Positions 51,254-60,180 of a stretch of 64,000 bases of DNA are shown here, piece after piece. Origin of the DNA: Bacillus sp. FJAT-14578 (GTDB lineage: Bacteria > Bacillota > Bacilli > Bacillales > Bacillaceae_H); contig NZ_KI632505.1 in NCBI RefSeq assembly GCF_000504165.1, forward strand, positions 978,473 through 1,042,472, given 5' to 3'. The first letter of the stretch is position 1, and every line of letters starts with the position of its first letter. The position numbers and the translations under genes are program-made. The notes under the pieces were generated by a model, which made no database searches, was not told the DNA's origin, and saw only the letters and a program-made list of their open reading frames with translations.

Positions 51254-52546
51254 TTATACCCATCCGCGGAAACGAGAGGCTTCAGCAATTTTTCTTATCC
51301 CAACCATATAGGCCGCTAAACGCATATCAACTTCATGGGCCTGTGATGCTTGATATATCGTTTCAAAGGAGTCGACCATTACTTTTCGCAATTTGCCAGC
51401 CACCTCTTCCTCTGACCAATAATATCCTTGATTATTTTGAACCCATTCAAAGTAGGAAACCGTCACACCGCCTGCACTTGCCAGTATATCCGGCACAAGA
51501 AGGACTCCCCGTTCATCTAAGATCTTGGTTGCTTCAAGGGTTGTCGGCCCATTTGCTGCCTCTACCACAATCGAAGCTTTAATACGATGGGCATTTTGTG
51601 CCGTAATCTGGTTTGAAATGGCAGCCGGCACCAAAATATCACATTCTTTTTCGAGTAATTCTTGATTCGATATGACATTCGTAAATAAATTCGTGACGGT
51701 ACCGAAACTATCGCGTCGATCAAGCAAATAATCAATATCAAGCCCTTCCGGATCATAAAGAGCACCATGTGCATCTGAAATCCCAATCACTTTCGCTCCT
51801 GCATCATGCATAAATTTCGCCAAAAAGCTTCCCGCATTTCCAAAGCCTTGAACCACGATGCGTGCCCCTTGTAAGTCAATGCCTTTTTTCTTTACCGCTT
51901 CTTCAATGCAAATGGTGACGCCGCGTGCCGTTGCTGTTTCACGACCTTGCGATCCCCCTAAAACAAGCGGTTTACCCGTAATGAATCCAGGAGAATCGAA
52001 TTCTCGAAGGCGGCTGTACTCATCCATCATCCACGCCATAATTTGAGAATTCGTATACACATCCGGTGCCGGAATATCTTTTGTAGGGCCAACAATTTGG
52101 CTGATGGCACGAACATACCCGCGGCTTAACCTTTCCAATTCTCCAAATGACATGTTCCTTGGGTCGCAAATAATACCGCCTTTTCCGCCACCGTAAGGAA
52201 GGTCGGCAATGCCGCACTTTAAACTCATCCAAATGGACAAGGCTTTTACTTCTTCTTCATTCACTTCAGGATGGAAGCGGACGCCTCCTTTTGTAGGACC
52301 CACGGCATCGTTATGTTGGGAACGAAACCCGGTAAATACTTTGACTGAACCATCGTCCATCTTGACAGGTATACGAACCGTCAGCATTCGAATAGGTTCT
52401 TTTAATAATTCAAATAATTCGTTTGAGTACTCTAATTTTTCTAAAGCCTCCCTTATGACCGTTTGTGTGGAAAGGAATAAATTCAATGCCTCTTTTTCTT
52501 GTTTCTGTTCCTCGGATAAATTCTTTAAAACCGTTGTATTAGCCAT
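51254..52546 (-). CDS. rocG: NAD-specific glutamate dehydrogenase (RocG/GudB type)
   Basis: 430 aa, within a few residues of the B. subtilis RocG/GudB lengths. Conserved: GPTKGGVRFHPEV, PYGGGKGGIICDPR (catalytic Lys), PAPDVYTNSQIMAWMMDEY, GFGNAGSFLAKFM (NAD site) and ASAGGVTVSYFEWVQN. Deaminates glutamate to 2-oxoglutarate and ammonia. 78 nt downstream of the second P5C dehydrogenase gene, so the pair takes proline/arginine carbon to the TCA cycle. Confidence 0.93.
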   Translation of the reverse strand: MANTTVLKNLSEEQKQEKEALNLFLSTQTVIREALEKLEYSNELFELLKEPIRMLTVRIPVKMDDGSVKVFTGFRSQHNDAVGPTKGGVRFHPEVNEEEVKALSIWMSLKCGIADLPYGGGKGGIICDPRNMSFGELERLSRGYVRAISQIVGPTKDIPAPDVYTNSQIMAWMMDEYSRLREFDSPGFITGKPLVLGGSQGRETATARGVTICIEEAVKKKGIDLQGARIVVQGFGNAGSFLAKFMHDAGAKVIGISDAHGALYDPEGLDIDYLLDRRDSFGTVTNLFTNVISNQELLEKECDILVPAAISNQITAQNAHRIKASIVVEAANGPTTLEATKILDERGVLLVPDILASAGGVTVSYFEWVQNNQGYYWSEEEVAGKLRKVMVDSFETIYQASQAHEVDMRLAAYMVGIRKIAEASRFRGWV

Positions 52547-52624
52547 AATATCGCCCCCATAAATAGTTGAATAAACATTTTCAACATATATCCCTTTGTT
52601 GTCTTTTTTTACTTATTTAAGAAA

Positions 52625-54172
52625 TTAAAGTGTTTCAGATGTTGTTTTTGCCTGCATGTGAAGAAGCAAATAGTCAGGACTGCCTGCTTTAGAGTCTGTT
52701 CCAGACATGTTAAATCCTCCAAACGGCTGGTATCCGACGATGGCACCTGTGCATCCGCGATTGAAGTATAGATTTCCGACATGGAACTCTTCGCGGGCAC
52801 GTTCAATATGTTCACGGTTATTAGAAATCAATGCACCTGTAAGACCGTACTCTGTATTGTTGGCAATGTCCATCATATGATCGAAGTCGCGTGCTTTACA
52901 GAAGGCAACAACCGGCCCGAAAATTTCTTCCTGCATTAAGCGGGCTTTTTCATCTACATCCGCAAAAATAGTAGGTTGAATAAAATATCCTTTGGAGTCG
53001 TCACCTTCTCCGCCTGTCATGAGCTTACCTTCTTGTTTTCCGATTTCGATATAGCTCATGATCTTACTGTAAGCTCTTTCGTCAATGACAGGTCCCATGT
53101 ACGTATTTACATCTTCAGGATTGCCAAGCGTCAATGTTTTCGTTAACGCTACCGCTTTTTCAAGCACTTCGTCATATACATCCTGATGTACAACCGCACG
53201 GGAACCAGCAGAACACTTCTGGCCAGAGAAACCGAATGCAGAGTAAACGATAGATGAAACAGCCAAATCTAAATCAGCATCCTTATCAACGACAACTGTA
53301 TCTTTGCCGCCCATTTCTGCAATAACGCGCTTTAACCAAATTTGCCCAGGATTCACTTTCGATGCACGCTCATAAATGCGGCATCCCACTGCACGGGAGC
53401 CTGTGAACGAGATAAAACGAGTTTTCGGATGATCAACCAGATATTCGCCAATTTCAGCACCGACTCCCTGAACGAAGCTCAAAACACCTTCCGGAAGTCC
53501 AGCTTCCTCCATCAATTCTACAAACTTAGCCGCAATAACCGGCGTCGAATCCGCAGGTTTAAGAATTACCGTGTTTCCAGAAACAATGGCCGCTACTGTT
53601 GTTCCAGCCATGATGGCTAACGGGAAGTTAAATGGAGAAAGAATGATGCCTACTCCAAGCGGAATATAAGTAAATGCATTGATTTCTCCCGGTCGGCTGT
53701 TCACGGGAACACCTGGCGCTAACCTTACCATTTGATGAGCGTAGTACTCTAAAAAATCAATCGCTTCAGCTGTATCTGCATCCGCTTCCTTCCATGGCTT
53801 GCCTGCTTCTTTTACAAGGTAGGCGGAAAATTCATGCTTACGGCGGCGAAGAATAGCCGCTGCACGGAACAAGATGTTTGCACGATGCTGCGGGTCCCAT
53901 TTTTTCCAAGTTTCAAAGGCTGCTAAAGCTGATTGCATTGCTTTTTCCGCTAACGCTTCATCAGCCATTGCAACCGTACCGACAATTTCTTCTTTATTAG
54001 CAGGATTGATCGACACACTCTTTTTATCAGTCGTAATGCGCTCTCCCCCGATAACAAGCGGATACTCTTTCCCAAGCTGTGAGTTGACATAGACTAACGC
54101 TTCTTGAAATGCTTTTTGATTTTCCTCTTTCGTAAAATCGGTAAATGGTTCATGAATGTATGGTAAAGACAT
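52625..54172 (-). CDS. rocA: L-glutamate gamma-semialdehyde (P5C) dehydrogenase, copy 2
   Basis: 515 aa, the standard RocA/PruA length; GGGAGGA ribosome site. ILSPFNFPLAIMAGTTVAAI, RVIAEMGGKDTVVVDKDADL (catalytic Glu), FGFSGQKCSAGSRAVVHQDV (catalytic Cys) and LMQEEIFGPVVAF. Paralogue of 31402-32973, mostly differing at the N-terminus and surface. Preceded by a perfect sigma-54 promoter and followed by rocG, which identifies it as the arginine/ornithine/proline catabolic enzyme of the Roc type. Confidence 0.94.
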   Translation of the reverse strand: MSLPYIHEPFTDFTKEENQKAFQEALVYVNSQLGKEYPLVIGGERITTDKKSVSINPANKEEIVGTVAMADEALAEKAMQSALAAFETWKKWDPQHRANILFRAAAILRRRKHEFSAYLVKEAGKPWKEADADTAEAIDFLEYYAHQMVRLAPGVPVNSRPGEINAFTYIPLGVGIILSPFNFPLAIMAGTTVAAIVSGNTVILKPADSTPVIAAKFVELMEEAGLPEGVLSFVQGVGAEIGEYLVDHPKTRFISFTGSRAVGCRIYERASKVNPGQIWLKRVIAEMGGKDTVVVDKDADLDLAVSSIVYSAFGFSGQKCSAGSRAVVHQDVYDEVLEKAVALTKTLTLGNPEDVNTYMGPVIDERAYSKIMSYIEIGKQEGKLMTGGEGDDSKGYFIQPTIFADVDEKARLMQEEIFGPVVAFCKARDFDHMMDIANNTEYGLTGALISNNREHIERAREEFHVGNLYFNRGCTGAIVGYQPFGGFNMSGTDSKAGSPDYLLLHMQAKTTSETL

Positions 54173-54215
54173 ATGTGTATCCTCCCTGGAATGTTTGAAT
54201 CTTCACCAATCTATC

Positions 54216-54232
54216 ATGCAATTTCTGTGCCA
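54216..54232 (-). promoter_or_regulatory. Sigma-54 promoter of rocA
   Basis: Minus strand TGGCAC-AGAAA-TTGCAT, a full match to the -24/-12 consensus with 12 nt between GG and GC, 44 nt upstream of the rocA ATG. Confidence 0.88.
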
Positions 54233-54328
54233 ACGTTAGTTTCTCGGAAAATTCAGGCTTTCTAGAGTCAAATTATTGATGTTCGCCAATTTTTTTGCTC
54301 TTTTATAGATTTCAAGCTCCGCATTCCG

Positions 54329-54344
54329 CCAAAATATTTTGCAT
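54329..54344 (-). promoter_or_regulatory. Possible RocR-type upstream activating sequence
   Basis: Minus strand ATGCAAAATATTTTGG, close to the palindrome ATGCAAAA-N-TTTTGCAT that I recall for RocR sites in B. subtilis, about 100 nt upstream of the sigma-54 promoter. Confidence 0.5.
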
Positions 54345-54613
54345 TAACTATTTCTTAATGTATTTACAGTAAATTTTTTTTGCATAAAATGGGATAATCA
54401 ATTAAATTATATAAAAATTCAAAAAATAAAGTTGAGTCATCTACCCTTCTACTCTTACTCTAGGAGAGAAAATTGATAGAAGAAAAAAAATTCTAATAAA
54501 AGAACTTTGAATTATTGGTATTCCAATGAACCTTGGCCAAATTTTCTAGACCTAAGCGGATTAAAATCAGTTTTAAAGCGTAGTTAATATAATACTGAAC
54601 TAGAGATAATGAA
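54345..54613. other. Intergenic interval without visible genes
   Basis: AT-rich DNA between the rocA control region and the terminator of the EamA gene. No ribosome site with an open frame was found. Confidence 0.4.
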
Positions 54614-54614
54614 A

Positions 54615-54663
54615 GAAGCTGAGGCAAAAGATCATTGATAAACGACTTTTTTGGACCAGCTTC
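54615..54663 (-). terminator. Terminator after the first EamA gene
   Basis: Imperfect stem gaagctg.aggcaaaag / cttttttggaccagcttc about 35 nt beyond the EamA stop. Confidence 0.55.
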
Positions 54664-54696
54664 TACTTATTTATCTCATAAATGTAAGTTTCAGTT

Positions 54697-55596
54697 TCAT
54701 GTGGCTTCCTCTGTCACTGAATAACTCTTTCTTCCTAGCACATTGACGACAATCACACCTAAAATCGCAATAATGCCTCCGATAATTGAAAGAGTACTCG
54801 GCCACTCTCCCAGCCAAATCCAAGCAACGAAGATTGCAATTACCGGTTCAATATACAATAGGCTTGTAACGGAACTAGCTTTCCCTGACGAGAGGGCGAT
54901 CGCCCAAGTGACATAAGCAATGCCTGCCGGGAAAATCCCGACGTAAATAGCTGATAAATTTGCTTCTACAGTGGCCTGTTGAATGGTTTGAAAGAGTCCG
55001 GGGGAGAACAAAAGAAACGGTATTGTACCTGCCCATGTAAAATATGCTGTCAGTTCAATCGGCTTATAACGCTTATAAAGCGGTTTTTGAAAAACAAAAA
55101 AGACCGATGTTGCAATTGCTGCAATTAGCACAAAAAAAGCTCCTTCAGAGATGTTAAAGGAAGAACCTGATGTTCCCAATGTAATTAATATAATACCTGT
55201 AAACCCAATGCCCAGGCCTACCGAGCCTAGTAAGTCCAGGCGTTCTTTTAATACGAAAACAGCAATGATTGTCGTGAAAACAGGTGCTGAACCAACCAAC
55301 ATACCGGCGGTACCAGCCGAAACAGTTTGTGAACCGAATGTGACCCCGATATGGTAAACACTAATACCAATCCATCCAAGAATCAAAATCCTTATAAAAT
55401 CCTCTTTTTTTGGTAATCGAAAGTTGGCTCCAGGATACAGAGCGTAAAGCAAAAAAGCTCCTGATGCTATAAGATAACGAATGAGGACTAAATGACCTGC
55501 AGAATATCCGCCTTGTAAACTAGCACGAATAGCAGCAAATGTAGATCCCCATATTAGAACTGTGATGGATGCCATTAAAAAAGCCTTTTTATTCAA
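54697..55596 (-). CDS. EamA/DMT-family transporter
   Basis: 299 aa from a TTG at 55596 (GGGGGAG six nt upstream). Ten membrane segments in two EamA repeats: LIWGSTFAAIRASLQGGYSA and TSLLYIEPVIAIFVAWIWLG. Probable metabolite or amino-acid exporter. Second of two EamA genes next to the MocR regulator; its relation to that regulator is unclear because 165 nt separate the two genes. Confidence 0.88.
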   Translation of the reverse strand: MNKKAFLMASITVLIWGSTFAAIRASLQGGYSAGHLVLIRYLIASGAFLLYALYPGANFRLPKKEDFIRILILGWIGISVYHIGVTFGSQTVSAGTAGMLVGSAPVFTTIIAVFVLKERLDLLGSVGLGIGFTGIILITLGTSGSSFNISEGAFFVLIAAIATSVFFVFQKPLYKRYKPIELTAYFTWAGTIPFLLFSPGLFQTIQQATVEANLSAIYVGIFPAGIAYVTWAIALSSGKASSVTSLLYIEPVIAIFVAWIWLGEWPSTLSIIGGIIAILGVIVVNVLGRKSYSVTEEAT

Positions 55597-55761
55597 AAGT
55601 TTCTCCCCCACTCTCTTTTTACAACTCGAAGTTAGTTCGGAAACAGAGTCACTTCACTCCGATACTAGTTTCCAATTGAATCAATTTTTTTATACTAATC
55701 AAGCATCTTCTTTAGATTCATCAAACCAGTAGAATGTTTTGGTTTATTACAGTTACTTTTA

Positions 55762-56691
55762 TCAAGATATATGCTTCTCCGCTACACTAGGCTTTACTTC
55801 TTGCTCTGGCATTGTCAAGAAAATGACCGCAATAATGATAAAAATGCCACCGAAGAGTTGATATATTCCAAAGGATTCATTTAGCCAAACAATCGAAACA
55901 ATTGCTGCGACGAGCGGTTCAACACTAGATAAAATACCGGTTTCTGTAGCGGTCAAATATTTCAAACTCCCGATATAGAGGACAAAGGAAAGGGTTCCGC
56001 TTATGATAATTAGAATGAGCATAGAGAAAGTGCTTATTGTTAATGTCTTTGCTAAATGTTGAAAGTTAAGTTGTCGGCTAAAAAGAAATAAAACAATCCC
56101 TCCAATTAACATTCCCCACCCGATAACGGCTATCGTACCCCATTCTGTAATCAGTTTCTTCGGATGCAATGTGTAAAAAGCAAAGCCAAGAGCCGTTAGA
56201 ATTCCAAAGAGAATGGCTTGCTTCGATAATACAATATCTTCAAAAGAGCCATTTGTAATAAGCAAATATGTACCTGCTACAGCAGAAACAACAGCCAAAA
56301 TTTGCATAATGGATGGCAGTTTCTTATTTTCCATCGTAACGTAAATGGTGATCAGCACTGGGCCGAGAAATTGAAATAATGTGGCTGTAACAGCATTGCT
56401 TACATGGATGGTTTCAATAAAAGCATACTGAGCGCCCAGCATGCCAACAACAGCAAAAATGATAAGTTGCATCCAATGGGCGGGATATTTCCAAATGCCA
56501 AAGATGTTATGTTTTTTGAAAAATAAAAAACATAACATAAAAATGCCTGCTAACAGTAATCGGACAACTAAAAAGCTGCCAGATGATAGTTCGGTATGAT
56601 GAAATAGCCATTGAATCATAGGGCCAGACAGTCCCCATAGAATGGCGCCGCTAATAATCATCATAAGGCCGAGACGACGTGATGGGTTCAT
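55762..56691 (-). CDS. EamA/DMT-family transporter
   Basis: 309 aa, AGGAGG ribosome site. Two five-helix EamA repeats: GAILWGLSGPMIQWLFHHTE and GILSSVEPLVAAIVSIVWLN. Divergent from the MocR-type regulator at 56819 with a 127-bp control region, the standard arrangement for a MocR-controlled exporter. Substrate unknown; related pairs handle amino acids or vitamin B6-linked metabolites. Confidence 0.88.
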   Translation of the reverse strand: MNPSRRLGLMMIISGAILWGLSGPMIQWLFHHTELSSGSFLVVRLLLAGIFMLCFLFFKKHNIFGIWKYPAHWMQLIIFAVVGMLGAQYAFIETIHVSNAVTATLFQFLGPVLITIYVTMENKKLPSIMQILAVVSAVAGTYLLITNGSFEDIVLSKQAILFGILTALGFAFYTLHPKKLITEWGTIAVIGWGMLIGGIVLFLFSRQLNFQHLAKTLTISTFSMLILIIISGTLSFVLYIGSLKYLTATETGILSSVEPLVAAIVSIVWLNESFGIYQLFGGIFIIIAVIFLTMPEQEVKPSVAEKHIS

Positions 56692-56768
56692 GATGTATAC
56701 CTCCTATGTTTAAGCACTTGATTTTCGTAAGCGGAACTGATAAACATAGAGGTATTATATATAATTTC

Positions 56769-56790
56769 TGATACTGTAAGTAGTATCAGT
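56769..56790. promoter_or_regulatory. Inverted repeat in the EamA/MocR divergent promoter
   Basis: CTGATACT-gtaagt-AGTATCAG, perfect 8-bp arms, with an extra CTGATA at 56748. Likely operator of the MocR protein. Confidence 0.65.
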
Positions 56791-56818
56791 TTCCTAAAAA
56801 TCAAAGGGGTCAGTTTGC

Positions 56819-58219
56819 ATGCTAGAATTAACGCCAGAGCTTGATGTCTATAGTGAAAAACCATTATACATGCAGTTATACGATTATATAAAAACAGAAA
56901 TGAAAGCAGGAAAATTAACACCGCACACGAGGCTGCCTTCCAAGCGAAAGTTAGCTCGACACTTGCAAATCAGCCAAAATACAATTGAAGCAGCATACGG
57001 TCAGCTTGTTGCAGAAGGTTATATAGAGGCACTCCCACGGAGAGGATACTTTGTCTGTGAAGTAGAACAAAACATATTCAACACGGAACGAAATGTCCCA
57101 TATGTAGAAGAGAAACCACACCGGGATAGAGAGTATATCTATGATTTTTCTCATACAGGAGTAGATGCTCGTTCATTTCCATTTGATTTATATCGTAAAT
57201 TGGCAAGTGAGGTGTTACGGATCGAGAATCAACAAGTGCTGATGCTTGGACATCCCCAAGGAGATTTTGACCTTCGAGAAGCCATTGCGAAGTATATGTA
57301 CGAATCACGCGGTGTACGATGTTCTCCGAGTCAAATAATCATCGGGTCTGGAACACAACACTTAATGAGAATCTTATTTCAGCTATTGCAAGGAAGCATA
57401 TTTGCTGTTGAGAATCCTGGATATCATCATAAACTCGTTACATTTGAAAAAGGATCAGGAGACGTAATAATGATTCCGCTTGACCAAGATGGAATCATTG
57501 TATCGAACCTAGAAGAAAGTCATGCAAATGTAGTATGTGTCACGCCTTCCCATCAATTTCCATGCGGTATGACCATGCCGATTTCAAGACGCATACAGTT
57601 GTTGAATTGGGCGGAAAAGAAAGAAGGACGTTATATTATAGAGGATGATTATGATAGTGAATTTCGCTATTCAAGCAAGCCAATCCCCGCATTGCAAGGG
57701 TTAGACTCAAATGAAAAAGTAATCTATATGAGCACATTTTCAAAAGCGATGCTTCCGTCGTTACGTATAAGCTATATGGTTCTGCCAAAACCGCTTATTG
57801 AATTGTATCAAAGAGAATATTTCTTTTATACGCAGACCGTTTCACGTATTGACCAAGATATTTTAAGGAGATTTTTACAAGAAGGTTATTGGGAAAAGCA
57901 CATTCATAAAATGAGAGTGATATATCATAGGAAAAGAGATGTTCTTGTTTCAGCCATTTCAACGTATTTTCCGGATAGCGTTGAAATAATCGGTCAAGAT
58001 TCAGGATTACATATATTAGTACGGACAAATAATGGCATGACAGAACAAGAGCTCATTGAACAAGCAGCAAAATATAGTATAAAAGTATATCCAGTGTCCA
58101 CGTATGGGAAGCATGATAATAAAACCGTATTGCTTGGCTTTGCCATTTTACCGGAAGAAGAAATACAAGAAGCTGTTCAATTGTTGGTAAAAGCATGGTT
58201 CCAGATAGAAACTTTTTAG
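56819..58219 (+). CDS. MocR-family regulator (GntR HTH fused to aminotransferase-like domain)
   Basis: 466 aa. Winged HTH of GntR type residues 10-80 (YMQLYDYIKTEMKAGKLTPH, TRLPSKRKLARHLQISQNTI), then a fold-type-I aminotransferase domain with IIGSGTQHLMRILFQLL, IEDDYDSEFRYSSKPIPALQ and PLP lysine in STFSKAMLPSLRISYM. Such proteins sense PLP and an amino compound and activate or repress a divergent target, here the EamA gene at 55762. Confidence 0.92.
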   Translation: MLELTPELDVYSEKPLYMQLYDYIKTEMKAGKLTPHTRLPSKRKLARHLQISQNTIEAAYGQLVAEGYIEALPRRGYFVCEVEQNIFNTERNVPYVEEKPHRDREYIYDFSHTGVDARSFPFDLYRKLASEVLRIENQQVLMLGHPQGDFDLREAIAKYMYESRGVRCSPSQIIIGSGTQHLMRILFQLLQGSIFAVENPGYHHKLVTFEKGSGDVIMIPLDQDGIIVSNLEESHANVVCVTPSHQFPCGMTMPISRRIQLLNWAEKKEGRYIIEDDYDSEFRYSSKPIPALQGLDSNEKVIYMSTFSKAMLPSLRISYMVLPKPLIELYQREYFFYTQTVSRIDQDILRRFLQEGYWEKHIHKMRVIYHRKRDVLVSAISTYFPDSVEIIGQDSGLHILVRTNNGMTEQELIEQAAKYSIKVYPVSTYGKHDNKTVLLGFAILPEEEIQEAVQLLVKAWFQIETF

Positions 58220-58365
58220 ATTTAAAGGAGTATAAGAAGATAAAGGGTGATTATTATTACTTTTTAGAATGGAGTTTCTTAGGGAGACGGGAACGGTTTT
58301 GTTACCGAAAATCTTTCAAATCTGAACATATTGCAGAAGTTAATAACAAATATGTATTTGAGTGA
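58195..58365 (+). CDS. Possible 56-aa protein overlapping the MocR gene end
   Basis: Starts at ATG 58195 in another frame: MVPDRNFLDLKEYKKIKGDY, then FLEWSFLGRRERFCYRKSF and SEHIAEVNNKYVFE before TGA. Composition is protein-like (aromatic, charged, varied) over 56 codons, most of it outside the MocR gene. The ribosome site is weak (TTGGTAAAAG). It could be a translationally coupled small protein or the tail of a lost gene. Not recognised. Confidence 0.4.
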   Translation: MVPDRNFLDLKEYKKIKGDYYYFLEWSFLGRRERFCYRKSFKSEHIAEVNNKYVFE

Positions 58366-58374
58366 AAAAATAGC

Positions 58375-58419
58375 GTAAGCGACCTTGTCATTCCTAAAAG
58401 GATGAACAAGGTCGCTTAC
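58375..58419. terminator. Bidirectional terminator
   Basis: gtaagcgaccttgt / acaaggtcgcttac, perfect 14-bp stem, between convergent transcription units. Confidence 0.8.
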
Positions 58420-58464
58420 TATGTTTTCCTGTACAGTTTTTAATGTGTCATTAAACTTTACTCT

Positions 58465-59994
58465 TTAATTCTCCACCAATTTATTTACAATCTTTTTGTC
58501 AGATGGTTTTCCTTCTATTATGTCTTCGGCTTGTTTTGCCCGTTTAATAAAGAAAGCAAGAACAAGGGCAAGACCGGCAATAAAGACTGTCACAAAGAAA
58601 GCAAAGTTGATTCCTTCCAGCATTGCTTGCATGGCAATTTGCTGTTTCATTGCAGCCAGCGCCTCAGGTGTTGGCTGCCCTGTCATATTCTTCATTGCAT
58701 CTGCCGCCAATTCTTTCCCGTATGTTTCTGTACGATTGGACATGATCGTGACCAATAATGCCGTACCAATCGCACCGGATACTTGCTGCAATGTATTGTT
58801 CATCGCCGTACCGTGCGGATAGTAGCGCGCAGGCAATTGATTTAAGCCATTTGTCGAAACCGGCATCATCACCATGGACATCCCAAACATCCGTACAGAG
58901 TATAAAAGAATTAAGTGGGTATAGGTCGTATCCATTGTTAATTTGCTGAAGTAATAACTTGTTACGGTTGTAAGTGTTAAACCAATGATGGCTAAAGCGC
59001 GTCCCCCAAACTTATCAAATAATTTACCGGTAATTGGTGACATGAGGGCCATTACAATCGCTCCTGGCAGCATCATTAACCCGGCATCGAGCGGCGATAT
59101 GCCGCGAATCGTCTGAACATAGATTGGCGTAAGCAACATCCCAGAGAACATGGCCATCGTAACCACCATGGAAATCGTTGCGGATAATGCGTACATTGGA
59201 TATTTAAAGATTTTAAAGTTAAGCATCGGTTTATCTTGCTTTACTTGACGTAAAATAAACCAAACCAATGAAATGGCTCCAACGATAATCGTTACATAGA
59301 CTTGCGGGCTATCCCAGCCTTTGCTGCCGGCAGAACTAAATCCATATAACAATCCGCCAAAGCCCACGCTCGATAAAAGAACCGAAAATAGATCAAGATC
59401 AATATCCACTTTATCCTTTTTATCTTTCAGCAAGAAAACGCCAAGTAATAACACAAGAACAGCGATTGGAGTAACAAAGTGGAAAAGCATTCTCCAATCA
59501 TAATGTTCAATTAACCAGCCTGATAAAGTAGGTCCAATCGCGGGCGCACCCATCATGATTAAACCGAATACTCCCATTGCGGCTCCCCTTTTTTCCACCG
59601 GGAAGCTCACCAACATAACATTCATTAACAGCGGCATCATGATGGCCGATCCTGACGCTTGAATCATCCGACCCGCTAATAAAATAGGAAAGACATGGGC
59701 AATGCCTGCCAAAATGGTTCCAAGTGTAAATAAACCCATGGCTGCCAAGAATAAGTGACGTACAGAGTATTTTTGAATTAAAAATGCGGTTGTTGGAATC
59801 AAAATTCCGTTTACCAACATAAAGCCTGTCGTCAGCCACTGCACGGTCGCTGCATCTACGTCCAAGTCTGTCATAATCGACGGCAGTGCGATATTTAATA
59901 ACGTATTATTTAAAAATGTAATAAAAGCGCCAATCATTAAAACGGCAAGAATTCCGTACGGCGGGCCGTCAGGTTTTTTTATAGTATGATCCAT
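58465..59994 (-). CDS. DHA2-family (EmrB/QacA-type) MFS drug exporter
   Basis: 509 aa, 14 membrane segments. Motifs: FITFLNNTLLNIALPSIMTD (motif D1 region), WLTTGFMLVNGILIPTTAFL and the antiporter motif GAPAIGPTLSGWLIEHYDWR. A cytoplasmic tail with KRAKQAEDIIEGKPSDK. Divergent from a TetR regulator across inverted operator-like sites, so expression is probably induced by the compound it exports. Confidence 0.9.
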   Translation of the reverse strand: MDHTIKKPDGPPYGILAVLMIGAFITFLNNTLLNIALPSIMTDLDVDAATVQWLTTGFMLVNGILIPTTAFLIQKYSVRHLFLAAMGLFTLGTILAGIAHVFPILLAGRMIQASGSAIMMPLLMNVMLVSFPVEKRGAAMGVFGLIMMGAPAIGPTLSGWLIEHYDWRMLFHFVTPIAVLVLLLGVFLLKDKKDKVDIDLDLFSVLLSSVGFGGLLYGFSSAGSKGWDSPQVYVTIIVGAISLVWFILRQVKQDKPMLNFKIFKYPMYALSATISMVVTMAMFSGMLLTPIYVQTIRGISPLDAGLMMLPGAIVMALMSPITGKLFDKFGGRALAIIGLTLTTVTSYYFSKLTMDTTYTHLILLYSVRMFGMSMVMMPVSTNGLNQLPARYYPHGTAMNNTLQQVSGAIGTALLVTIMSNRTETYGKELAADAMKNMTGQPTPEALAAMKQQIAMQAMLEGINFAFFVTVFIAGLALVLAFFIKRAKQAEDIIEGKPSDKKIVNKLVEN

Positions 59995-60037
59995 CGTGTT
60001 CCTCCTCTATACTTCCAGTTCATTATTTTATACTGTC

Positions 60038-60119
60038 GTTTCACACAAACCATATCATATACCATCGGTTCAAAAAAATCAATTCAAAAATATCCCTTAT
60101 TTACTGGGTTTGTGTAAAC
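60038..60119. promoter_or_regulatory. Candidate TetR operators
   Basis: GTTTCACACAAAC (60038-60050) and GTTTGTGTAAAC (60108-60119) are inverted copies of each other (GTTT-N4/5-AAAC) between the exporter gene and the TetR gene. Confidence 0.6.
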
Positions 60120-60180
60120 TGAAAAAATAATGTAATATGATTTTTATACAGGCAGTCTAACCGAAGATAAAGGTGATTAT

